DNA from: an uncultured Barnesiella sp.
GTDB lineage: Bacteria > Bacteroidota > Bacteroidia > Bacteroidales > Barnesiellaceae
NCBI GenBank assembly: GCA_944320015.1
Contig: CALUFO010000019.1
Coordinates: 1 to 48,137 of the forward strand
DNA: 48,137 nucleotides
Direction: 5' to 3'
Shown: one piece after another, positions 41,335-48,137 of the stretch
How the letters are laid out: every line of letters begins with the position of its first letter
Numbering within the stretch: position 1 is the stretch's first letter
Translations under genes and position numbers: made by a program
The notes under the pieces: model-generated
The model's input: only the letters and a program-made list of their open reading frames with translations
What the model was told of the DNA's origin: nothing
Databases searched by the model: none

Positions 41335-43821
41335 TTATTCGCCCACTGCCTCGGCGAGCGGGACAAATGTGTATCCTCTCTTTTGTAATTGGCGAATGAG
41401 ACGCTCGAGATAACGGTCATAAAACTTATCGGTACGTCTCTCGTCTGTCCCCAAATGGAAAAGCAAGATGTGGCCGTTGAGGCCTTCACGCCGTTCCACC
41501 TCCATTACCCGGTTGTATATCGCCTTGCTGCTGCGATAATTTTTCATGTCGGGAGTGGTATAGTCGGCATTGGTCCATGTACCTGCCGTAAAATTCACCA
41601 CCTTCAATCCCAAGCCCCTCGCCCAAGCCGAAACGGTTTCGTTGTAATATTCATACGGCGGGATAAAAAGAGTGGTGTGAGAAACATCGATTCCCGCCCG
41701 TGCCATGCGGGCATATATCTTCGCCATGTCTTCTTCGAAAAGCGCTTGGCTCACAAGGGTAGAGTCGCGACGCTCCCAAGCGCAATAAAGCAAATGTCCG
41801 TCGCTATGCGCCCCCACATAATGCCCGGCCTCGCACAACTCTCGCACCGTGGCGGGAAAGCGTTCATAGAACGAGCCTGTAAAGAAAAACGCGCCCTGCA
41901 CTCCGCAGGCGTCCAAGACCTCCAATATACGCCTTGTCCCGTCATTTTTATCGGCAGCCGTAAACACGAGCGAAATTTGTTTTTTCGAAGCGTCGGTTCG
42001 TACGACACCCCCATAGGCATACTCGTTTTTATCCGCTCCGCAAGCCGTAATCCCCTCTTTCTGCAAAGAAGAAAGCAAATAACTGAGACTGGCCGTGCCG
42101 TCCATCGTAGGCTCATTGGTTGAATAATCCTGTATGTCGTCGTGATAAACAATTTCGGGCGATTGAAAGCGTGCATAAGGATCCTCCCGCGACAACCGCA
42201 CACCCCTCAAATTATTGAAAATCGAAGCATACACAGGGCCGTCGACCAGTCCTCCCACGGTCGTTCCCGCCTTCAAGGCTATCAACGGGGTATGCGGGTC
42301 CACCGGATAGTCGCCCCACAAAGGCAACTCGGTAATCATACTCGTTCCCCACGGATTGCACCCAAACAGCCAATCGATCAACGATGCCTCCATTTCCCGA
42401 TAACGGTCATCGCCGGTCAACTCCCTATAAAGGCGGCATTGGGTTGCCGCGGCGACGGTAAGATTATTGGAACACCAAATAGCGGGCACCCCATTGAAAA
42501 AGGGACTCCCTTGCGCACGCTGGTATATCCGCTCGATGCCGCTGCGCAAATTGCGGGTAAACTCCCGGCTCACCCGGGCGTCGGAGCTTCCCGCCAAATG
42601 ATAATGCCCCAAGTTGATGAAAGGATACCACTGATAATGGCGGGCACTGTCGGCGCCCATCCACGGAGTGACCGGTTCGAAACGGCCATACTCGACAGCC
42701 TCCCGCAAAAAACGCCGCTCCCCCGTCGAAGCATACAACTGCGCCGCCGCCAATTCCATGTCGTCGGTCCAATTACACTCCTCATAGATATAGGGCGAAA
42801 CGACCGAAGCGGTTTGACAAACTCCGGGATTGTCGGCTCCATACCGATAGGCGGCACGAGCTTTGGCAAGCAACGTATCGGCCATCTCGGGATAAAAGTC
42901 GCTCAAAACCTCGGCGCCCAACGCAAAACACGAAGCATACTTCCCCGCAGTACTGGCAACGCCGGTCGTGGCGTTGGTGAACTCTCCCCGCACTTGCGGT
43001 TCTCCCGAACAATAATAAACCGGACGTCCCGTACCTGCCCCCCAACCATAATCGATATTATCTTGCGAAGGCAATTTAAATCCTTTATGGTCCCGGTCGT
43101 CGGCGATTTGGTTGTACATCTCGCCCGGAGCAGGGTTCATGCGGTTGAGCCAGTCGAGCCCCCATTTGATTTCATCGACAATATCGGGGATACCGTTGGC
43201 GCCGGGCAAACCGTTGGCGTCGTATTCATCGCCATACACTTCGGGGTTTTTCAAATAAGCAAACATCATTTGGTAAGTAGCGTTGGCCGACGTGGTCACA
43301 TATTGCAACTGGTCGCTCGCATCGTGCCACCCTCCCCGCGCATCTATTCGTTCGCCGCTACGAGTGGGGTGATAAACGATATAACCATCGTATGTATGGC
43401 AGCTATCCCTTTCAAACGGATTGAATCCACACCGCTGTTGCCTCATATACCGCAAGATGAAATCGGCCGTACCGTCATACACCCGATACCCGATAACAAA
43501 GCGGGGCGAAAAGGTTGCTCCCGCCCGCAACCGATAGGTGCCGGGCTCCTCGAAATTGCCGAAATCGAGCCGGTATAGCGACTTCATATCGCCCCATGTG
43601 CCGGCGGCTTTCGGGGTATGGAACTGGCGCACCGTATCCCCCGTAAAAGCGTCGACAAGCGAGAACTCCGTTATGGCGTTCTCCTCGTCGCTCATATATA
43701 CGGCAACCTTGGGCGACCCGGGCAAATAGCCCAACTGGTTGACTCGAATCCACTCGCCCGCCCATACCGGGACAAGCAAGGCTATAATCGCTATGGCAAT
43801 GACAGAAAAAACACGTTTCAT
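41335..43821 (-). CDS. Glycoside hydrolase family 9 fused to a polysaccharide deacetylase-like domain
   Basis: An 828-residue exported enzyme. Signal peptide (~1-21), an N-terminal Ig-like domain (WIRVNQLGYLPGSPKVAVY), and a GH9 catalytic domain with the Asp pair in ARGGWHDASD (167/170) and the acid Glu in YSTNEPTMDGTAS (~570). From ~605 it continues into a NodB/CE4-like domain: SLVFTAADKNDGTRRILE, metal-binding HSDGH (~670), FIPPYEYYN and ILLFHLGT. GH9 includes cellulases and exo-glucosaminidases; the deacetylase domain and neighbours point to amino-sugar polymers. It overlaps the symporter gene by four bases. Confidence 0.88.
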   Translation of the reverse strand: MKRVFSVIAIAIIALLVPVWAGEWIRVNQLGYLPGSPKVAVYMSDEENAITEFSLVDAFTGDTVRQFHTPKAAGTWGDMKSLYRLDFGNFEEPGTYRLRAGATFSPRFVIGYRVYDGTADFILRYMRQQRCGFNPFERDSCHTYDGYIVYHPTRSGERIDARGGWHDASDQLQYVTTSANATYQMMFAYLKNPEVYGDEYDANGLPGANGIPDIVDEIKWGLDWLNRMNPAPGEMYNQIADDRDHKGFKLPSQDNIDYGWGAGTGRPVYYCSGEPQVRGEFTNATTGVASTAGKYASCFALGAEVLSDFYPEMADTLLAKARAAYRYGADNPGVCQTASVVSPYIYEECNWTDDMELAAAQLYASTGERRFLREAVEYGRFEPVTPWMGADSARHYQWYPFINLGHYHLAGSSDARVSREFTRNLRSGIERIYQRAQGSPFFNGVPAIWCSNNLTVAAATQCRLYRELTGDDRYREMEASLIDWLFGCNPWGTSMITELPLWGDYPVDPHTPLIALKAGTTVGGLVDGPVYASIFNNLRGVRLSREDPYARFQSPEIVYHDDIQDYSTNEPTMDGTASLSYLLSSLQKEGITACGADKNEYAYGGVVRTDASKKQISLVFTAADKNDGTRRILEVLDACGVQGAFFFTGSFYERFPATVRELCEAGHYVGAHSDGHLLYCAWERRDSTLVSQALFEEDMAKIYARMARAGIDVSHTTLFIPPYEYYNETVSAWARGLGLKVVNFTAGTWTNADYTTPDMKNYRSSKAIYNRVMEVERREGLNGHILLFHLGTDERRTDKFYDRYLERLIRQLQKRGYTFVPLAEAVGE

Positions 43822-45293
43822 ACACTCGGGCTTTGAGGAGATGCCGATGTCGGCTTTTTAATTAAGAACAACAATCCCACGAATGTAAACAACGCATTCA
43901 ATATCAGCAGCTCATAACTAAACGAATATCCGCCAAACCACGCCTGTGAATTGCGGTCTATAACGAAACAGAGTATCGGCGACGCTATGGCTACCACAGG
44001 TATATATTTGTCTTTCACCGCTTTCTTGACAAAAATACCGAATGCAAACAGGCCCAAAATAGGACCATAAGTATAGCTGGCCAATGTATATACGGCATCG
44101 ATTACACTCGTGTTGTTCAGCAAATTAAACACAAATATCACAGCACCCATGACGAGAGCCATATACACATGCACCCGCTTGCGCAATCGCACGACTTGCC
44201 GCTCGCTCTTGCCTTTCACGCCCACTATGTCGACGGTAAAAGAGGTTGTCAAAGCGGTAAGCGCCGAACCGGCCGCCGAATAGGCCGAAGAGATAAGCCC
44301 GATTACAAACAGGACTCCCACAATCACCGGGAAATAACCCTGTGTCGCAATCATCGGGAACAACTCGTCGCTCTTCTGTGGCACTTGGACTCCGTTTTTT
44401 CCGGCATAGACATACAGCAAAACACCCAGCATAAGAAACAGGGCTACCACAAAAAACTGCGCGATACCGCTCGTTATCATGTTTTTCTGTGACTCTTTGG
44501 AATTTTTGCAACTCAGGTTGCGCTGCATCATATCTTGATCGAGGCCATTCGTGGCAATCATCGTAAAGACTCCGGCAAGAAACTGCTTGAAGAAATAACG
44601 CTTGTCGTCCACATCGTCGAAAAAGAACATTTGCGACATATCCGACTCGCTAATCGTCTGCCAAAGCCCGCCAAAGTCGAGATGCAAATCGGTAGCGATA
44701 TAATAGATACAGAGGATAACCGAAATGACAAGACACGCCGTTTTAAGGGTATCGGTCCAAATCAACGACTTCACGCCTCCCCGGAACGTATAGAGCCACA
44801 CCAATCCCACGGTAAATATCACATTCAAGACAAACGGAAGTCCAAACGGCTCAAAAACAAGCATCTGCAACACAATACAAACCAAAAACAGCCGTACCGA
44901 AGCCCCCAACATCTTAGAGATAAAGAAGAACCAAGCTCCCGTGCGATATGACGACATGCCGAATCGGTTCTCCAAATACTCATAAATAGAAACCAAATTC
45001 ATCTTATAGAAAAGCGGAACCAGCACATAGGCGATGAGCAATTGTCCCACGACAAACCCCAATACCATCTGCAAATAAGAAAAGCTGCTGGCAGCTACCA
45101 TACCGGGCACCGAAACAAACGTCACTCCCGATATCATCGACCCGATCATCGCAAAAGCCACAATATACCACGGCGACTTGCGATTCCCCACGAAAAAACC
45201 TTGATTGTCGGCTCGATGGCCTACCACATATGAAATACCGAACAATACGACGAAATAAGAAAAAATCGTAATTAATACTACTGTTGGTGACAT
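43818..45293 (-). CDS. Sodium:solute symporter (SSS family)
   Basis: A 491-residue membrane protein with ~13 hydrophobic segments and SSS features: AFAMIGSMISGVTFVSVPGMV, YEYLENRFG, LASYTYGPILGLFAFGIFVKK and FVIGLISSAYSAAGSALTALTTSF. Members carry sugars, sialic acids, amino acids and other solutes with sodium. Because it lies between a DUF1343 muramidase gene (28 bases upstream) and a GH9-deacetylase gene (4-base overlap), N-acetylmuramic acid or a related amino sugar is the likely cargo; Tannerella forsythia has a MurNAc transporter (MurT) which I recall as this type. Confidence 0.87.
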   Translation of the reverse strand: MSPTVVLITIFSYFVVLFGISYVVGHRADNQGFFVGNRKSPWYIVAFAMIGSMISGVTFVSVPGMVAASSFSYLQMVLGFVVGQLLIAYVLVPLFYKMNLVSIYEYLENRFGMSSYRTGAWFFFISKMLGASVRLFLVCIVLQMLVFEPFGLPFVLNVIFTVGLVWLYTFRGGVKSLIWTDTLKTACLVISVILCIYYIATDLHLDFGGLWQTISESDMSQMFFFDDVDDKRYFFKQFLAGVFTMIATNGLDQDMMQRNLSCKNSKESQKNMITSGIAQFFVVALFLMLGVLLYVYAGKNGVQVPQKSDELFPMIATQGYFPVIVGVLFVIGLISSAYSAAGSALTALTTSFTVDIVGVKGKSERQVVRLRKRVHVYMALVMGAVIFVFNLLNNTSVIDAVYTLASYTYGPILGLFAFGIFVKKAVKDKYIPVVAIASPILCFVIDRNSQAWFGGYSFSYELLILNALFTFVGLLFLIKKPTSASPQSPSV

Positions 45294-45321
45294 CCTTCTT
45301 TCTATTTAAATTTAACGGTGA

Positions 45322-46488
45322 TTACTCTGCATATAACAAATAGGGACGACGCTGTTCCCTGAATTTCTCCACATCGCCGCGCCACATCGCCTTTATCTCG
45401 TCGGCCGACTTTCCCTCCTTAATCATCTTACGCACATAATCCACACCGATGAGTTTCTCAAAAAACGGGCGGAAGAAATGATCGCCCAAATTAAGGTTGC
45501 GATAGGCGTCGATCACATATTCGAGGTTGATGCCCTTGGCCCATATCTCCTCGTCGGTGAGATGCGTCAAATCCACTCCATAACACTTCTTGTTCAACAA
45601 AGGAGGATTTTTCGCCCCCGGCACACTACGGGGAGTAAACGAGAATGTATATCCGATCATATTGGGGTGCCCATACACTTGGAACGGCCAATCGGTACCC
45701 CGTCCCAAACTTACCGGAGTAGCTTCGAAATAACATATCGAAGGATAGAGATATATCGATCTCATATTCGGCAAATTGGGCGACGGCGGGATAGGCAGCA
45801 CATAACGGGTTTGATGCGTGTAATTCAAACAAGGGACAACCGTCAAATCGCACACCCGTCCCTCCGAAAGCCAATGCTCTCCATTCACCATACGGGCCAG
45901 CTCGCCCAACGTCATACCATGCACCACCGGTATAGGCAACCACCCTACCCCCGATTTATACTTCATGTCGAGAATAGGGCCATCGATATAATGTCCGTTC
46001 GGATTCGGCCTATCCAGCACAATTACCTTGCGTCCAAACTCGGCACAGGCATCCATCAACTTCACCATCGAAATATAATAGGTATAATACCGCAAACCTA
46101 CATCTTGAATATCGACCAACAAGACATCGAACGACCGCATCGACTCATCGGACGGACGCCCCGACTTGCCATCGTACAACGAACTGATTTTTATACCTGT
46201 TTGAGGATCGACCGAGCCGGCCACATGTTCTCCCGCATCGGCATCGCCCCGGAAACCATGCTCCGGCGAAAAAATCGTCACCACATCTATACCGTCGGCC
46301 ACCAGCATATCCACCAAATGGCGGTCTCCGACCATACCCGTGTGATTGGAGAAAACCGCCACTCGCTTCCCCGTCAAGGCACGATAATACTCCCCGGTAC
46401 GTTCGGCACCCACGATCACAGAACGATTGGCCGGATAAATCGAAAAAACACAACAAATCAAACACAAAAACAAAATCGATTTTTTCAT
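45322..46488 (-). CDS. DUF1343 exo-beta-N-acetylmuramidase, NamZ-like
   Basis: A 388-residue exported protein: signal peptide MKKSILFLCLICCVFSIYPA, then VAVFSNHTGMVGDRHLVDML, TIFSPEHGFRGDADAGEH, DVLLVDIQDVGLRYYTYI, RPNPNGHYIDGPILDMKYKS and FWPFQVYGHP-like DWPFQVYGHP. DUF1343 is now GH171 (NamZ), which removes terminal MurNAc from the non-reducing ends of peptidoglycan fragments. It leads an operon with the SSS symporter and the GH9-deacetylase. Intact length and motifs suggest function. Confidence 0.88.
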   Translation of the reverse strand: MKKSILFLCLICCVFSIYPANRSVIVGAERTGEYYRALTGKRVAVFSNHTGMVGDRHLVDMLVADGIDVVTIFSPEHGFRGDADAGEHVAGSVDPQTGIKISSLYDGKSGRPSDESMRSFDVLLVDIQDVGLRYYTYYISMVKLMDACAEFGRKVIVLDRPNPNGHYIDGPILDMKYKSGVGWLPIPVVHGMTLGELARMVNGEHWLSEGRVCDLTVVPCLNYTHQTRYVLPIPPSPNLPNMRSIYLYPSICYFEATPVSLGRGTDWPFQVYGHPNMIGYTFSFTPRSVPGAKNPPLLNKKCYGVDLTHLTDEEIWAKGINLEYVIDAYRNLNLGDHFFRPFFEKLIGVDYVRKMIKEGKSADEIKAMWRGDVEKFREQRRPYLLYAE

Positions 46489-46531
46489 GGCTTCTTCTAT
46501 ATCTTAATTAGGTGTGTTCACAATTTATTTG

Positions 46532-46539
46532 TAAATGTA
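46532..46539 (-). promoter_or_regulatory. Near-consensus -7 element for the muramidase operon
   Basis: Minus-strand TACATTTA matches TAnnTTTG at seven of eight positions, 43 bases before the start. The -33 region is T-rich without a clean TTTG. The rest of 46540-46688 is AT-rich with no visible gene. Confidence 0.4.
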
Positions 46540-46688
46540 AACATATTTTCAGGAAACAACAACTCGTATAAAAATATTTAATAGATTTTATAACCTATAC
46601 AGAAAATAAAAGAACTCCACAAGGACTCTCCTCGGTCAACAAACACCATCTATAAAGACAGCGGCATAATCCCCCTAACACACTCCTA

Positions 46689-47717
46689 TCACTTATCGGA
46701 ATCCAAAAATTCGCGATAGCGCAAAAAAGCGTCAGTAATATCGGGCTGCACCTCCGCCTTGAAAAAGCTCGCCTCCTTGCGAGGATGCCAATTGCCCACC
46801 ACAACCCCATCGTGGAGAATCACAGGATAGAACAGTCCGTTATTGCTGTATGCCCGGTGCCTGAACTCCTCTTCGAGCACATGGTGACGGCTCTTGTATC
46901 CAAGCAAATATTCATCATAAGAAGGCAACAATATAGTCTGCTTGCGATAGCCCCTCACCCGGGAATCCCGATGAACAAAATAGGTATTCCCCGCATACCG
47001 CTCCGCGACCATTTCACCCCGAATCCCCTCGACGGCATCGCGGCATTCGCCCACACCGAGGTTCGTCCACCAAACAAAATCCTCGAAAGTCGCCGGAGAA
47101 TGACTTTGGAAATATTTCCGAGCTAACAAAACGACACTCTCCTCCCGCAAAAAATGGCAAGAACGAGGTATCCTGTCATCGACCAAAGCATAAGTATTCT
47201 GCCGATTATCCAACTCCCCACTGCAAACAATGCCGTCCAACTCGGCTCGGCGCAAATAAATCGACATCATATGGGCATCACCCGCAAGCCCCCGCTCGGC
47301 CAAGCAAGCCAAAAGAGCATCCTTCCGCATAGAACCTCGACCCACGAGCGATTCATAAATAAGACGATTGGCACGCTCATACTCCCGCTCATCGACCGTT
47401 CGCCCACGATAAGCGAGATACCCCTTGATAGCCGACCGATTCCTATCGGCGCACAACGCAAGCATCCACCGCAAATCCTCGGCGGCGACCAATTGCCATG
47501 TACAACGGAAAAGATGCGACCTCACGATACGCCCCGAATCATACGCTTCCCGAAAAGCTCTCATCGAAGGCCGCTTCAACCTCATGCCCACAGCCCAACG
47601 CATCATCTTATATTCTTGAGCCTGCAACATACCCATCCACGACACCATATCGTGAACATCGGAATACTGAGGCGCAACCAATTGTTGACTAAGAAGCCTT
47701 ATATGAGATATATTCAT
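46689..47717 (-). CDS. Winged-helix (HTH_42) protein, AlkZ/AlkX-like DNA glycosylase family
   Basis: A 342-residue protein of the HTH_42 family, with tandem winged helices. Near the start is LQAQEYKMMRW, matching the QxQ motif (Gln32, Gln34) used by AlkZ-type glycosylases to unhook interstrand crosslinks; later motifs are LLPSYDEYLLGYKSR and PVILHDGVVVGNWHPR. I chose Met at 47717 (MNISHIRLLSQQL) as the family start; an ATG at 47753 adds 12 unrelated residues. It stands alone, with no obvious operon partner. Confidence 0.82.
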   Translation of the reverse strand: MNISHIRLLSQQLVAPQYSDVHDMVSWMGMLQAQEYKMMRWAVGMRLKRPSMRAFREAYDSGRIVRSHLFRCTWQLVAAEDLRWMLALCADRNRSAIKGYLAYRGRTVDEREYERANRLIYESLVGRGSMRKDALLACLAERGLAGDAHMMSIYLRRAELDGIVCSGELDNRQNTYALVDDRIPRSCHFLREESVVLLARKYFQSHSPATFEDFVWWTNLGVGECRDAVEGIRGEMVAERYAGNTYFVHRDSRVRGYRKQTILLPSYDEYLLGYKSRHHVLEEEFRHRAYSNNGLFYPVILHDGVVVGNWHPRKEASFFKAEVQPDITDAFLRYREFLDSDK

Positions 47718-47753
47718 CTGAATCGCTATTGCCCGGTAATTCAAATAGATCAA

Positions 47754-48039
47754 AAAAACTAATCGAGCGCTGATATGAGCATCACAATTTCATTCAGAAA
47801 TTGGGAAGTGAAGGTAAGGTAAAAATTTAAGATAGCCCTTTAATCCAAAGGAGAAGAAAACCTCCACACACAACCCACGCCCGATTAGATTTATCGCAAA
47901 AATAATGAATATATAATTATCGCCCACTACTTATCCCCATACTTTTTCAATCTCTCTCGAATTGACCCAAGGGATAGCCCTTGATATTGAGATATAGTCA
48001 CACCCATACCACTACTAAAATGGTATGGGTATAAAAAAA
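47754..48039. other. Gene-free interval downstream of the rRNA operon
   Basis: No convincing gene. It holds a 7-base hairpin (47785-47791 with 47797-47803, CAATTTC/GAAATTG) and a perfect 10-base hairpin ACCCATACCA/TGGTATGGGT (48002-48011 with 48021-48030), followed by A residues on the plus strand. The latter sits just beyond the rRNA terminator and could be a second, back-up structure. Confidence 0.5.
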
Positions 48040-48082
48040 AGAGAGCGGGAAGGGTCTCTCGCGGACTTCCTTCCGGCTCTCT
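48033..48082 (-). terminator. Intrinsic terminator of the rRNA operon
   Basis: On the minus strand AGAGAGCCGGAAGG (48082-48069) pairs with CCTTCCCGCTCTCT (48053-48040) with one mismatch, and a run of eight T residues follows (48039-48033). It lies about eight bases after the 5S gene. Confidence 0.9.
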
Positions 48083-48089
48083 CTGTAAG

Positions 48090-48137
48090 TTGGCGGCTAC
48101 CTACTCTCCCACTTGCGCAGTACCATCGGCGTGACGG
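48090..48137 (-). rRNA. 5S rRNA, 3' part (cut by window edge)
   Basis: The minus strand reads CGCCGATGGTACTGCGCAAG then TGGGAGAGTAGGTAGCCGCCAA, the conserved 3' third of bacterial 5S rRNA. The rest lies outside the window, implying a full rRNA operon beyond the right edge. Confidence 0.95.

Noticed and set aside
42142-43578. Long plus-strand open frame opposite the GH9 gene
   Set aside because: Antisense shadow; composition is typical of reversed coding DNA.
47925-47945. TTATCCCCA as a DnaA box
   Set aside because: Single imperfect match with no further boxes or replication genes nearby.

Overview
The window looks like ordinary chromosome from a member of the Bacteroidales, probably near Barnesiellaceae/Porphyromonadaceae; this placement is inference and I cannot name the genus. 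The reasons are: promoters of the Bacteroidetes type (TTTG, about 19-20 bases, TAnnTTTG) ahead of rpsU, the tRNAs and several operons; few Shine-Dalgarno sequences; a bamA-skp-skp operon behind uppS; the rpsU-xerC-hpf-tRNA-Tyr order; TonB-dependent receptors; and families largely restricted to Bacteroidetes (DUF6089, DUF6242). The left edge cuts a tRNA-Tyr and the right edge cuts a 5S rRNA gene, both on the minus strand.

Layout. 1-1800 (minus): rpsU, a XerC-like recombinase, hibernation factor hpf and tRNA-Tyr. 2046-5871 (plus): aminopeptidase P, a gamma-carbonic-anhydrase-like protein, a decayed gene remnant and a YeiH-family membrane protein. 5936-15541 (minus): an S4-domain protein, murI, two skp/ompH genes, bamA, uppS, two Bacteroidetes envelope proteins and ribD, that is, cell-wall and outer-membrane assembly. 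15666-21713 (plus): prmC-recX-comF, then pyrE, an SRPBCC protein, argH, an aldo/keto reductase and a Rieske-like lipoprotein, many with 4-8 base overlaps. 21877-22087: tRNA-Gly and tRNA-Leu with a clear promoter and terminator.

22146-30103 is accessory. It begins with a fusion of a YczE-like membrane domain and a cytidylate-kinase-like domain, then a truncated second copy of an ABC transporter gene beside a likely transposase scrap. A tight minus-strand operon follows: a TcmP-like methyltransferase, an ABC exporter-fold protein, a second methyltransferase and a second ABC protein, behind a TetR regulator. The two ABC proteins resemble the YbtPQ/IrtAB type, one carrying the DEATAFADPE sequence after Walker B. 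The cassette looks mobile.

31220-38361 (plus) is a redox cluster: a membrane ferredoxin with many iron-sulfur motifs and an internal twin-arginine-like segment, a Tat-exported aldo/keto reductase with iron-sulfur motifs, a second such reductase that seems to have lost its catalytic Tyr and Lys, a TonB receptor and a DUF362 lipoprotein. 38480-41228 (minus) pairs a second TonB receptor with a small His-rich membrane protein, suggesting metal handling. 41335-46488 (minus) is an operon of NamZ-like exo-muramidase (DUF1343), a sodium:solute symporter and a GH9-deacetylase fusion, which together suggest scavenging of peptidoglycan amino sugars. An AlkZ/AlkX-like protein and the terminator of an rRNA operon close the window.

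The best candidates for undescribed biology are the 31-38 kb redox cluster, the 41-46 kb muramyl-sugar operon, the methyltransferase/ABC cassette, the membrane-kinase fusion, and the lipoprotein with an all-cysteine Rieske-like site.
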